Shown: piece after piece, positions 24,464 to 33,429 of the stretch
Position numbering within the stretch: position 1 is the first letter of the stretch
How the letters are laid out: every line of letters starts with the position of its first letter
Origin: JABDFW01 sp035550215
GTDB taxonomy: Bacteria > Bacteroidota > Bacteroidia > Chitinophagales > Chitinophagaceae
Reading direction: 5' to 3'
DNA: 64,000 nucleotides
NCBI GenBank assembly: GCA_035550215.1
Contig: DASZPM010000016.1
Location: 1 to 64,000, forward strand
Notes under the pieces: generated by a model
Databases searched by the model: none
What the model saw: only the letters and a program-made list of their open reading frames with translations
What the model was told of the DNA's origin: nothing
Translations under genes and position numbers: made by a program

Positions 24464-26335
24464 TCATACCATAAAGTCAAGGTTTTCGGTAATACGCCTG
24501 CCGGTTTTAGTAAATGTTTCTATATACAACTTAATACGTTGCCTGGCTAATTCAAGATTAGTATTATTGAGGTTGATGTTCAGCAGATCAACAAACCATG
24601 GTAATTTGCTTTCGTTCAGTACATACACATAAGCAATTTCACGGGCTATAGGCAAAGTAGTTGTTTTTGATGTCTCAAACACATCCCTGGCATCTGCCCT
24701 TAATAATTTTTTGTATTCATCCTCCAGCAGCATTTCAAATATCTTTTTGGTAAACATGTCACCGGCATGTACACCTGTTTCCGCATCATCTTCTGTAAAC
24801 ACTGCTCCTTTATGCAGCCATTCCCATAATATACTTAAGCGTATTTCGCCCGTGGCCATATCTTCCATCAGGTAAAGCACATCATCATTGCCAAAAAAAT
24901 CCGCGGCCTTCAGGGCGGCGGCCTGCATGCCCTGTCCAAACGCATTGCCATATTGCATAGCAACGCTTAGCAGGTTGCGGGCGCCGCGTATAGTAGTAGG
25001 GGCCGGTTCTGTTAATATCAGCCCGTTTGCATCTTCCTGCTTGTAGGTGAGAGGAGGGAACGCCCTGCCTAACTGATTGGGCTTGCCCGCTGTTGCCCAT
25101 ACCGGCCTTACAATGTTTACCATTTTCCAGTGGGCCACCCATTTTCCGCTCGCGCCGGCCTGCTCCTCACGTTGCGCGCCTGCCACAGCTTTATGCATAC
25201 TTGCTGCGACACCCTCCTTGGAGCCAACGGGAATATTTGGTTCCATACCCCCTTGCCATAAAGCGAAGTTGCCATTGATGTCAGGTGTGTTTACTGCGCG
25301 GCGTACCCTGTCTTCATAATTACGCATATAGCCATACGTCATCAAAACAGATTCAATGTTTGGGTTGATAAAGCTTTTATCCCATGCCATTGCATCTGCA
25401 ACGCTATTAATGTAATCCCAGCGGCCTGTGTTATACCCTATAAAATGTTTGCCTAACGCTGCCCTTATTTCCATTAGCTGGTAAGTGGCTTCTAATTGCT
25501 CTACTAATAAATATACTTTGATTGTTCCACCAGGTAAGCCAAGATGATTTTCAAGCGCGGTTAGTATTTCATTCCATACGGCTGCTTCTTCAGCCGTTTG
25601 CACTTTCGGCAGGTACAATACAATAGAGCAACCTTTTTCTTGAAGTTGCCTGTAGTTGTTTACTACATATAAAACCGTGTCAACAATTGAAGCGGCCATG
25701 CCCAGGCCATTCTCATCACGAACATGCCGGTCATCTAAATGCAGGCCACGTGCCCGGAATATTATGGTAGTAAAGTTTAGCTGTTCATCCAGGTTGGTAA
25801 TAATATTTTTATTGAGGAAACCCATTGCCCATTTATTCATTTCCGTCATAACCTGTTGCGCCACCTTCAGAAACAGGGGGTCGCGTGCTATTGCAAGCTT
25901 GAGGTTGCGCTGGTTATCCAGCGACATGGTATCGGTTTGGCCCAAGGCATCCTCCCCGTCAAACATCCATCCGTCAGCGCCTGAGAGCAGCGCATAGGCC
26001 GCATTGCGTATGCTTGTTTCAACAGGCGCATTTGGTTTTGCCGCAGGGCCTGTGCCCTGTATCCATTGACGCTGCAGGTCAGCGGGAATAAAAGAGCCCT
26101 CAAATTTTCCATCGCGTGCATCCTGTACATTTATGTTTGTACGGGGGATATAACTTCCGGCTTCCAGGAAAGTAATTCTCGTCTTGTTTTCAAAGCGTTC
26201 TTTCCGTCTTTGAATGCGTGAGGCCATAACTTCCTTGACGATTGCATTGAAAGGAGCGAGTGCCTGCAGCGCAGAGAGCGCTTCGGGTGTGTAAACATCG
26301 CTGTAAACCTGTTGTACATTGCCGCGTATCTCCAT
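24464..26335 (-). CDS. aceB: Malate synthase (AceB family)
   Basis: A 623-residue protein with malate synthase A motifs in order. They are DGWMFDGEDA near 121; FRARGLHLDDRHV with the catalytic Arg196; YLPKVQTAEEAAVWNEI near 241; LLVEQLEA with the metal ligand Glu279; YNTGRWDYI with Asp307; GKWVAHWKMV near 397; and MEDMATGEIRLSILWEWL, whose Asp492 is in the place of the catalytic base. The enzyme joins acetyl-CoA and glyoxylate to malate. It is about 90 residues longer than the E. coli protein. No isocitrate lyase is present in the window. It starts 22 bases after lutC, so it is probably cotranscribed with the lactate genes. A CitE-like lyase is a less likely alternative. Confidence 0.78.
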   Translation of the reverse strand: MEIRGNVQQVYSDVYTPEALSALQALAPFNAIVKEVMASRIQRRKERFENKTRITFLEAGSYIPRTNINVQDARDGKFEGSFIPADLQRQWIQGTGPAAKPNAPVETSIRNAAYALLSGADGWMFDGEDALGQTDTMSLDNQRNLKLAIARDPLFLKVAQQVMTEMNKWAMGFLNKNIITNLDEQLNFTTIIFRARGLHLDDRHVRDENGLGMAASIVDTVLYVVNNYRQLQEKGCSIVLYLPKVQTAEEAAVWNEILTALENHLGLPGGTIKVYLLVEQLEATYQLMEIRAALGKHFIGYNTGRWDYINSVADAMAWDKSFINPNIESVLMTYGYMRNYEDRVRRAVNTPDINGNFALWQGGMEPNIPVGSKEGVAASMHKAVAGAQREEQAGASGKWVAHWKMVNIVRPVWATAGKPNQLGRAFPPLTYKQEDANGLILTEPAPTTIRGARNLLSVAMQYGNAFGQGMQAAALKAADFFGNDDVLYLMEDMATGEIRLSILWEWLHKGAVFTEDDAETGVHAGDMFTKKIFEMLLEDEYKKLLRADARDVFETSKTTTLPIAREIAYVYVLNESKLPWFVDLLNINLNNTNLELARQRIKLYIETFTKTGRRITENLDFMV

Positions 26336-26357
26336 AATAACAATGAATATTTTTTAT

Positions 26358-26954
26358 TTAGTGCTGGGATGATTGAATGATGAATACAGTCATGCTGAGC
26401 GGGCCATGCGCTCCTAAAACCAATGCCTGTTCAATATCGGCGGTTTTTGACGGGCCGCCGATGAAACCGCCAAAGCCATAATCGCTTTGGCCGATTTGTG
26501 TGTATGCGTTATGCATAGAAGCAACAATAGTGCTATCGCCAATTAAAACAATAAGATACTGGCAGATATACGGTATAATACGCTGGCCCATTGCCTCATC
26601 TGTAAGCCACACCGCACCATTTTCAGCAACTGCCAGATGTGCTTTTATAATTGCCAATTCAACATCAGCAAACGAATGTGGCGTATCGGCAGGGGAATAG
26701 AGTTCTGCTATATCGTTTAGTTCGGGCAGTGTAGTAATTATACGTTTATCAGCGGCAAATTTTTGACGGACAAAATTTTTAACTTCGTCGAGGCCGGTTA
26801 CAGGGTAAGCCTCACCGCCTATGGACGTAAAAATGTCTATATATTTTTGAACGACATCATCAAATTCAAGCTGGAAAATACTAATATCAGGCAAAGGTGT
26901 TAATTCGGGCTGGTTGTGTAAAACTGCCTGTAATATAAGTTCCCTGCTGTCCAT
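26358..26954 (-). CDS. lutC: L-lactate utilization protein LutC (LUD domain)
   Basis: A 198-residue LUD-domain protein of the LutC/YkgG group. The C-terminal signature FGGFIGGPSKTADIEQALVL plus GAHGP is clear, preceded by AENGAVWLTDE. With LutA and LutB it forms the iron-sulfur L-lactate oxidase that makes pyruvate. It lies 27 bases after lutB. Confidence 0.9.
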   Translation of the reverse strand: MDSRELILQAVLHNQPELTPLPDISIFQLEFDDVVQKYIDIFTSIGGEAYPVTGLDEVKNFVRQKFAADKRIITTLPELNDIAELYSPADTPHSFADVELAIIKAHLAVAENGAVWLTDEAMGQRIIPYICQYLIVLIGDSTIVASMHNAYTQIGQSDYGFGGFIGGPSKTADIEQALVLGAHGPLSMTVFIIQSSQH

Positions 26955-26981
26955 CTTTTTCGTTTTATTGATGAGGTAATT

Positions 26982-28370
26982 TTATGCTTCTTTTTTCTCT
27001 TCGGTTTTAATATACCATTGGCTGAACGATTCTTTTGGGCCGGCAGGCATCTCCCTTTGCTTGTACCATGGATTAAACCTGTTGTTAACTGTAAAGGGTG
27101 CGTAATTTAAAAACCACCTGCCGGTTTTGCCTGCCACCCTGAAAGCAGCAGGAGATGAGACCGTGGCGGAAAGCGCTTTTATTGCCAGTGCTTTTGAGTT
27201 AGGCACATATCCCTCTTTTGCTATAACCTGGCGCCATTTATACAACTGATCGTGTATATTTATTTTTACAGGGCAAACATTTGAACACGAACCGCAAAGC
27301 GTGGATGCAAACGGAAGGTCAGAATGTTTTTTTATATCAAGGTTTGGCGCCAAAATAGCGCCGATAGGACCTGTTATGGTGTTGTGATAACTTAATCCGC
27401 TGCCTTTTCTGTAAACAGGGCAGGTGTTCATGCAGGCCCCACACTTTATGCATTTGAGCGAAGACCTGAACTCTTCGCGCCCCAATAAACGGCTTCTGCC
27501 GGCATCAACCAAAATAAGATGCATTTCCTGCCCGGGGCGTGGTTTTTTGTAATGACTTGAATAAATGGTTATTGGCTGCCCGGTGGCGCTTCTTGCCAAT
27601 AAACGCAGGAATACACCCAGGTGCTTTTTCTCGGGCACCAGTTTTTCCAATCCCATTGAACAGATTTGCACCTCGGATAAATGTGCCCCCATGTCTGCGT
27701 TACCTTCGTTGGTGCACACCACGTACTCGCCGGTTTCAGCAACAGCGAAGTTTGCCCCGGTAAGCGCTGCGCGGCGGGTAAGAAAGACGTTGCGTAAATG
27801 TTTGCGGGCTGCTCTTGTTAAAGCCGTAGGGTCTGACAATCCTTCTTCGGTGCCTAAATGCCTGTGAAAAAGCGCCCCTATTTCTTCTTTTCTTTTATGT
27901 ATGCAGGGCAGTACAACATGGCTTGGCGGCTCACCATCAATTTGCTGAATGTACTCGCCAAGATCTGAATTTATCACTCCAATGCCGCGCTCCTGCAAGT
28001 ATTCATTCAGGTTGCATTCCTCCGTAAGCATAGATTTGCTTTTAACCATTTCGGTTATATTTTTTGCTTTAAGGATAGAATACACTATTTCGTTATGCTC
28101 ATCAGCGTTTGATGCCCAATGCACATTAATACCGTTTTTTTTAAGGTTTGTTTCAAATTGCAAAAGGTAAGCGTGTAAATTGGAGACGACATTACTTTTA
28201 ATTGCTGAGGCAGCTTCCCGCAATTGCTCCCATTGCGGTGTACCGTTGGCGGCTATGTCGCGCTTCTGACGTATCCACCATAAAGCTCCATCGTGCCAGT
28301 CAACTTTCTCTTTATCCTGAATAAATTCTTCTGCCAGCGTGGCGTGTTTCTTTGTACCGGTATCTCTCAT
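26982..28370 (-). CDS. lutB: L-lactate utilization iron-sulfur protein LutB
   Basis: A 462-residue protein with an N-terminal LUD domain (KSKSMLTEECNLNEYL, GIGVINSDLGEYI, HPPSHVV-like segment, TGANFAVAETGEYV) and a C-terminal ferredoxin-like domain with two [4Fe-4S] motifs: CIKCGACMNTCPVY and CGSCSNVCPVKI. It is the electron-transfer and probably catalytic subunit of the LutABC lactate dehydrogenase. Its ATG overlaps the lutA stop by 4 bases (ATGA). Confidence 0.92.
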   Translation of the reverse strand: MRDTGTKKHATLAEEFIQDKEKVDWHDGALWWIRQKRDIAANGTPQWEQLREAASAIKSNVVSNLHAYLLQFETNLKKNGINVHWASNADEHNEIVYSILKAKNITEMVKSKSMLTEECNLNEYLQERGIGVINSDLGEYIQQIDGEPPSHVVLPCIHKRKEEIGALFHRHLGTEEGLSDPTALTRAARKHLRNVFLTRRAALTGANFAVAETGEYVVCTNEGNADMGAHLSEVQICSMGLEKLVPEKKHLGVFLRLLARSATGQPITIYSSHYKKPRPGQEMHLILVDAGRSRLLGREEFRSSLKCIKCGACMNTCPVYRKGSGLSYHNTITGPIGAILAPNLDIKKHSDLPFASTLCGSCSNVCPVKINIHDQLYKWRQVIAKEGYVPNSKALAIKALSATVSSPAAFRVAGKTGRWFLNYAPFTVNNRFNPWYKQREMPAGPKESFSQWYIKTEEKKEA

Positions 28371-29104
28371 AATTCCGCGTTTAAAATTTCGGCAATATGT
28401 ATTATCTTAAGCGGGCTTTGGTTCCTGTGCAAAATTCCTTCAAGATGCATGAGGCAGGAAAGGTCGGGCGACGTAATATATTCCGCCCCGCTTTTGGTAT
28501 GGTCCCGCATCCTGTCGATACCCATTTTTACCGAGACGGCCTCTTCCGATACGCAAAAGGTACCGCCAAACCCGCAGCATTCATCTTTACGCTCAAGAGC
28601 CACTAATTCCAGCCCGTCAACCATGCTCAAAAGTTTTTCAGGTTTTGAAAATGGCGTGCCCACCAACTCGCTCATTTTTGCGAGATGAAGCCCCCGCAAG
28701 CCATGGCAGCTTTGATGCAGGCCCACCTTGTGGGGGAAGCGCGCATTCAGCTTAGTTACTTTTAGAATGTCTGTGAGAAACTCAACCAACTCGTAAATAT
28801 TTTCACGGATGAATACAGCGTCTGCCGGGGCAACATCGCTGTGCAAGTGGTCTTTTATATGCAGCACACAACTGGCTGAAGGGGCAACAATGTAATCAAA
28901 CCCCGCAAAATTCTCCACAAACAATTCATTGCAACCATGGGAAAGATGCTCATAGCCAGAGTTTGCCATCGGCTGCCCGCAACAGGTTTGTTTGGGCGGA
29001 TAGACAACGTTAACACCTAATTTTTGTAATAACCTTAAGGTGGCTATAGCGGCGCCAGGGTAAAACTGGTTTACATAGCAAGGTATAAAAAGGCCAACAG
29101 TCAT
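28367..29104 (-). CDS. lutA: L-lactate utilization protein LutA (CCG domain)
   Basis: A 245-residue protein with two cysteine-rich CCG domains: PCYVNQFYPG with KQTCCGQPMANSGY in the first, and LHQSCHGLRGL with DECCGFGGTFCV in the second. These bind iron-sulfur clusters as in heterodisulfide reductase HdrB and glycolate oxidase GlcF. It is the first of the three Lut subunits and lies 36 bases after the permease gene. Confidence 0.92.
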   Translation of the reverse strand: MTVGLFIPCYVNQFYPGAAIATLRLLQKLGVNVVYPPKQTCCGQPMANSGYEHLSHGCNELFVENFAGFDYIVAPSASCVLHIKDHLHSDVAPADAVFIRENIYELVEFLTDILKVTKLNARFPHKVGLHQSCHGLRGLHLAKMSELVGTPFSKPEKLLSMVDGLELVALERKDECCGFGGTFCVSEEAVSVKMGIDRMRDHTKSGAEYITSPDLSCLMHLEGILHRNQSPLKIIHIAEILNAEL

Positions 29105-29140
29105 GTCATCAGTTATTTATCTTAATTAATCCCTGTCAAT

Positions 29141-30805
29141 TTATTTTACAACCATATATACAAACGGTATTACATAAGCCTGCAGGGTAACCAAAATGCC
29201 CACCAGCGCCGCCAGCACCAGGCTATGAAAAAACACGTAACGCAAAATTTTGCCCTCGTGCCCGTACCAGTTGGTGGCTGTACTGGCAACCACAATGCTT
29301 TGCGCGTCAACCATTTTGCCCATTACCCCGCCGGAACTGTTGGCGGCAGCCATTAAAATGGGACTTATATGTGTTTGCTTTGCCGTAATAACCTGCAGGC
29401 TGCCAAATAAAACATTGGAGGCCGTATCAGAGCCCGTTAGCGCTACGCCGAGCCAGCCGAGCATTGTGCCAAAAAATGGGTACAACGTGCCTGTACGGGC
29501 CAATGCGAGGCCAATGGTGGCATCCTCACCGGAATATTTTGTAACATAGCCCAACGCCAGCATGGCTGCAATGGTGATTAATGAAAAGCGCACACGCCAC
29601 AGTGTTTGCAGGTAGATTTTAACCATTTGCTTTATTGAATAACCCATTATAAACCCGGCGACTATTGCTGCAACCAGGATACCGCTGCCGGTGGCAGATA
29701 TCCAGTTTAAGGTAAAGACCGCTTCTTCCGGCTTTGTGGGGTTTCCCGGTGTTGGTGCAGGAACTATTGGCGGAGTGCGGCTTACTGCATTATGCAGGTA
29801 AGCAAATTTGAATTTTGGAGCAGCAATGCCATTAAATGCGTTTTTAACAAATGGCAAGCCCCACATGAAAATAAAAACGGTAAGTAATATCCACGGCAAC
29901 CAGGCCTGCAACTTTCCTTTTGCGCTGACCGAAGTTTGTATTTCAGACGGTATTTCATCACCGGTCTTCTGCAACTTCCACAATGTTTTGGGCTGCCAAA
30001 ACCTGAGCAATATAATTACCGCAGCAATTGAACAAATTGAGGCTGTGGTATCTACTAACCAAGGGCCATGAAAGTTAGAAATAAGGAATTGCGGAATGGC
30101 AAAAAACAACCCCGCGACAAAAGCCGCAGGCCAGACACCCAGCATGCCCCTGAAACCTGACATGGCACAAACAACCCAAAAGGGCACGATGAATGAAAAG
30201 AAAGGCAATTGCCGCCCTATCATAGCAGAGAGATGTTGCAGGTCAAGCCCCGTTACAGAAGAAAGCGCAATGATGGGTGTTCCCAAAGCACCAAAGGCAA
30301 CGGGCGCCGTGTTTGCAATAAGCGATAACCCGCAGGCGGCCAGCGGCCTGAAACCGAGTTGAATTAAAATTGCCGCGGTAATGGCTATGGGTGTACCAAA
30401 CCCTGCGGCGCCTTCAAAAAAAGCCCCGAAAGAAAAAGCGACAAGGATAACCTGTATCCTGGGGTCTGGCGCTATAGTGCCTAAATGCTGTCTTATTATT
30501 TTGAACAGGCCTTTGTTAACGGTTAACTGGTAAAGAAAAATAAGGTTAAGAATTATCCATCCTATAGGGAAAAGCCCGTTTGCACCGCCAAAAGCAGTGG
30601 TGGCCGCAGCAATTTTAGCCGGCATGTGATAAATAAATATGGCTATGCCAACGGCTGCAGCTACGCCAATTATTGCCGCAAAATGAATACGCATCCTGAA
30701 TATCGTGATTGAACTTAACAGGATAATTACCGGCAATGCCGCCATCAGGGTTGACAGGACGGTATTGTGCAAGGGATCGTAATTCTGCAGCCAGGGGGTT
30801 TCCAT
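29141..30805 (-). CDS. lldP: L-lactate permease (LctP family)
   Basis: A 554-residue membrane protein with about 12-14 helices. LctP signatures include AFFEGAAGFGTPIAITAA, ANTAPVAFGALGTPI, LTGSDTASNVLFG and NSSGGVMGKMVDAQSIVVA. It imports L-lactate (the family also takes glycolate) with protons. It heads the operon lldP-lutA-lutB-lutC-aceB, so uptake, oxidation and a downstream carbon step are encoded together. Confidence 0.93.
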   Translation of the reverse strand: METPWLQNYDPLHNTVLSTLMAALPVIILLSSITIFRMRIHFAAIIGVAAAVGIAIFIYHMPAKIAAATTAFGGANGLFPIGWIILNLIFLYQLTVNKGLFKIIRQHLGTIAPDPRIQVILVAFSFGAFFEGAAGFGTPIAITAAILIQLGFRPLAACGLSLIANTAPVAFGALGTPIIALSSVTGLDLQHLSAMIGRQLPFFSFIVPFWVVCAMSGFRGMLGVWPAAFVAGLFFAIPQFLISNFHGPWLVDTTASICSIAAVIILLRFWQPKTLWKLQKTGDEIPSEIQTSVSAKGKLQAWLPWILLTVFIFMWGLPFVKNAFNGIAAPKFKFAYLHNAVSRTPPIVPAPTPGNPTKPEEAVFTLNWISATGSGILVAAIVAGFIMGYSIKQMVKIYLQTLWRVRFSLITIAAMLALGYVTKYSGEDATIGLALARTGTLYPFFGTMLGWLGVALTGSDTASNVLFGSLQVITAKQTHISPILMAAANSSGGVMGKMVDAQSIVVASTATNWYGHEGKILRYVFFHSLVLAALVGILVTLQAYVIPFVYMVVK

Positions 30806-30975
30806 ACAGTAGTATATAAGTTAATATTGGTTTGCTGTTAATATAAAAGCAAAAACGTTACTGCCCCGGTACAATTCAATATATCACTCCGGCATAAATT
30901 TTATTGCCACCGGTTTTATTATAATGCTGCCAAAATAAAAGACGGAGAATTCTCAGTATGCAACAACCGTATCAC

Positions 30976-30983
30976 CAAAGCTA
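30976..30983 (-). promoter_or_regulatory. Possible -7 box TAGCTTTG of the lactate operon
   Basis: A perfect TAnnTTTG about 170 bases upstream of lldP in the only gap before the operon. No -33 TTTG is seen at the normal distance, so it may be chance. Confidence 0.3.
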
Positions 30984-31055
30984 AAAAAATATTCAATGCG
31001 GGGCGAAGTAAATATTAGCAGGGAGGAAGCTTTTGATGAATGTGTTATATAATGG

Positions 31056-31763
31056 CTAGCACTTTACCATCTTCTTCTTTTTGCCCAGGGAGCCGCGGTT
31101 TATGGTTTTGTTGATGTACTCCACTGCTGATGGCACTTTGCATGCGGTGCCATTCATATCAACGGTTACAATACCAATTTTTTTTGCGGTGGCGATAGCC
31201 GCATCAGAAAGTGGCACAACATACGAGCCCAGCGCGATAATAAAACCATTCATGGTATAACATACACGGTTGGGCGCACTGTGAATATTCTTAGCTGCAT
31301 GGTCAAGCAATTTTTTTAGCAACGGTATGTCCAGTTCATTATCTGCCTTAAGGGCTGCTATATTGCCAAGGGTGGCCCAGCCGGCTGCGGCAATATATTC
31401 TTCTTTGGCGTCTATCCATTGTAATGCCAGTTCTGTTCCATGTTCGTTACCTGCTGCAACCCATGGCACTGTGTACTCACTTATATTGTTAGATGTTGCC
31501 TGCTTAACCCACATATTCAATTCTTCCTTAGTCATTTTTGCGTCGTCAGCTATCAGGCCGGCAAGGTACATAGCGTCAGCATTGCCGGTGGCGTATAATT
31601 CTTTGGCAAGGGTGTAATCTGTCTTTACCTTTTTCTGTATTGTTTTTAGATGCTCAACCTTTACACCAAAAAACGGTTCTTTAACGCCGTGTTTCAGCAA
31701 TATTTTTTTAATGCCTTCGTCGCCTTTTAGTTTTAGCTCGGCCATTATTTCTTTTGCAGTCAT
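31056..31763 (-). CDS. DNA alkylation repair protein (AlkD-like, HEAT repeats)
   Basis: A 235-residue all-helical protein of the AlkD family of DNA glycosylases: GVKEPFFGVKVEHLKTIQKK, DAMYLAGLIADD, and EYTVPWVAAGN with GWATLGNIAAL. AlkD removes N3- and N7-alkylated purines without flipping the base. The lysine-rich tail (GKKKKMVKC) could help bind DNA. It is the last gene of the ankyrin/GNAT operon, 49 bases after its neighbour; membership of the operon is probable but not certain. Confidence 0.8.
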   Translation of the reverse strand: MTAKEIMAELKLKGDEGIKKILLKHGVKEPFFGVKVEHLKTIQKKVKTDYTLAKELYATGNADAMYLAGLIADDAKMTKEELNMWVKQATSNNISEYTVPWVAAGNEHGTELALQWIDAKEEYIAAAGWATLGNIAALKADNELDIPLLKKLLDHAAKNIHSAPNRVCYTMNGFIIALGSYVVPLSDAAIATAKKIGIVTVDMNGTACKVPSAVEYINKTINRGSLGKKKKMVKC

Positions 31764-31812
31764 ACAGGCTTGTGTTTTTGGGTTACCAATGCAACTTACT
31801 TATTATTCCAAA

Positions 31813-32958
31813 TTATTGCAATACCTTTTCAACGTAACCGGCAAGGCCGTCCACCGTTGTATCAGCGCCGGCATCAACCAGCATTCGTATAATTGGTTTA
31901 AAGTCTTTTCCTGCATCATTATTGAAAGCGCCCCACAAAGCCGCGCCAAGTACAGTGCCCCCATGCTGATTTCTCGATTCCAGCGGAGCGCCCCATTCCA
32001 ATAACACCTTCATCACATTTGCCTGTCCGCCTGCAGCAGCCCAATGCAATCCCTCCTGGAAGAAATGCGCATCAATACCACGCTGCAATAAAAATATTAC
32101 AGTCTCATGCATCCCATACCCGCAAGCCGAACAAAAACCGCGCTGCAATTGCCTTACGGATATATCATCTTTAAGGCTGCCGTCTTCCCTGAAAAATTTC
32201 TTTACCTCACCGGTTATGCCTAATCCTGCGGCGGCTTCAAGATTAACTTCAGCCCCGCGCGATGCAAGGAATTGGGCCGCCTCAAGCCTGCCATTGGCAA
32301 GACAGGCTGCAAGCAGGTTTTCTCCGGGGAGCGCAGTCATAATAGCCCCGTTATCCAGCAATAATTGCAGCAACTTCTGTTGAACGCCCGCCTTAAACGG
32401 GTGCGCACTGGTAGCCGCAAGGCCTATTGTAGTGTCTTTGCTATACATATCCGCAACGGCATTAATACCTGCACCTGCATTCAATAGTAATTGTGTTATT
32501 TCAACGATGTTTAGCGGCGTTTTTTGTCTGTACCACTCAACGCCGTTGGCGGCGGTATAATGCAAAAGTGTGGCGCGGTGCTTTCTTGTTGAACGGGAAT
32601 AAACTAATGAAGGGTTGTTGCGCAGTAAGCTACCCAGGCGTTCAGTATCACCATAAATAATTGCGTCAACCGCATTTTCAAATTGGGTTGTTGCTACATT
32701 TTGGTTATCCAGCAACTGCATGCAGTGAACGAATTTCTCCCAACTGTCAAAATGATGCTCATGCAAAAACTTGTGCATGGTGTGCGGGTATCTTTTAGAT
32801 ATTTTATTCCACGCAAGGTTACCGTTGGCGCCGGCCCAATCACTTGCTTGCGGGTTAGCATTGAAAGCAGGAAACGCTTTTTTAAACGCATCTTTATCCT
32901 GTTTAATAGCGGCTTGTTCAGCGGCTTTTAATTGTATTTCAATTTCGGGGGGCTGCAT
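31813..32958 (-). CDS. Ankyrin repeat protein
   Basis: A 381-residue soluble protein without signal peptide. An N-terminal non-repeat region (1-95) resembles the lead-in found in a bacterial ankyrin family (HKFLHEHHFDSWEKFV). Ankyrin repeats follow: AVDAIIYGDTERLGSLLRNN, ATLLHYTAANGVEWYRQKTP, ITQLLLNAGAGINAVADMY, LLQLLLDNGAIM, LEAAQFLASRGAEVNLEAA, and a C-terminal set ending MLVDAGADTTVDGLAG. It is presumably a binding protein; the partner is unknown. ATG 32958 is chosen over a TTG three codons upstream; it starts 9 bases after the VOC stop. Confidence 0.85.
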   Translation of the reverse strand: MQPPEIEIQLKAAEQAAIKQDKDAFKKAFPAFNANPQASDWAGANGNLAWNKISKRYPHTMHKFLHEHHFDSWEKFVHCMQLLDNQNVATTQFENAVDAIIYGDTERLGSLLRNNPSLVYSRSTRKHRATLLHYTAANGVEWYRQKTPLNIVEITQLLLNAGAGINAVADMYSKDTTIGLAATSAHPFKAGVQQKLLQLLLDNGAIMTALPGENLLAACLANGRLEAAQFLASRGAEVNLEAAAGLGITGEVKKFFREDGSLKDDISVRQLQRGFCSACGYGMHETVIFLLQRGIDAHFFQEGLHWAAAGGQANVMKVLLEWGAPLESRNQHGGTVLGAALWGAFNNDAGKDFKPIIRMLVDAGADTTVDGLAGYVEKVLQ

Positions 32959-32967
32959 GTTTGACAA

Positions 32968-33426
32968 TTATTTTTGACTTACCTGTTGATTATCTTTTTG
33001 CCATGCCGAATATGTTGTTCCTTCTGCTACGTCTGTGGAGCTTTCAAAGTACAGGTCGTAGCCGTCGGGGTCTTTTACATGTACCACCCACATGTTGTTG
33101 CCTACAAAAACTTCGCTTGCCGGTTGTATGGCTTTCGCTAAAAACTCGTGGTATAATGCCAGGGCATCAGCGCAGGTAAAACATATAGATACACCCCTGC
33201 CCACCCCGTTTTCAAACGGCGATGTATTGTTGCCATGCGGCCTGAACTCCTGCAACATCATAGAAGCGTTATCCCGTGTAAGCCAGCACCATTCAATTTT
33301 GCCGCGTGGAAGCCATTGATTAACCAATGTAAAACCAAGCCCATTTATGTAAAAAGGCAGGGATACATCCATTTTTTTCACTATAAAAAAAGGAACAGCC
33401 TGTTGTATATTAACATTTGTATTCAT
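32968..33426 (-). CDS. VOC family protein
   Basis: A 152-residue vicinal-oxygen-chelate protein of the bleomycin-resistance/glyoxalase type: VPFFIVKKMDVSLPFYINGL, WCWLTRDNASMMLQEF, VSICFTCADALALYHEF, and MWVVHVKDPDGYDLYFES, where the last Glu sits at the usual metal-ligand position. It is packed between two ankyrin genes, with gaps of 3 and 9 bases. The substrate is unknown. Confidence 0.85.
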   Translation of the reverse strand: MNTNVNIQQAVPFFIVKKMDVSLPFYINGLGFTLVNQWLPRGKIEWCWLTRDNASMMLQEFRPHGNNTSPFENGVGRGVSICFTCADALALYHEFLAKAIQPASEVFVGNNMWVVHVKDPDGYDLYFESSTDVAEGTTYSAWQKDNQQVSQK

Positions 33427-33429
33427 GCT

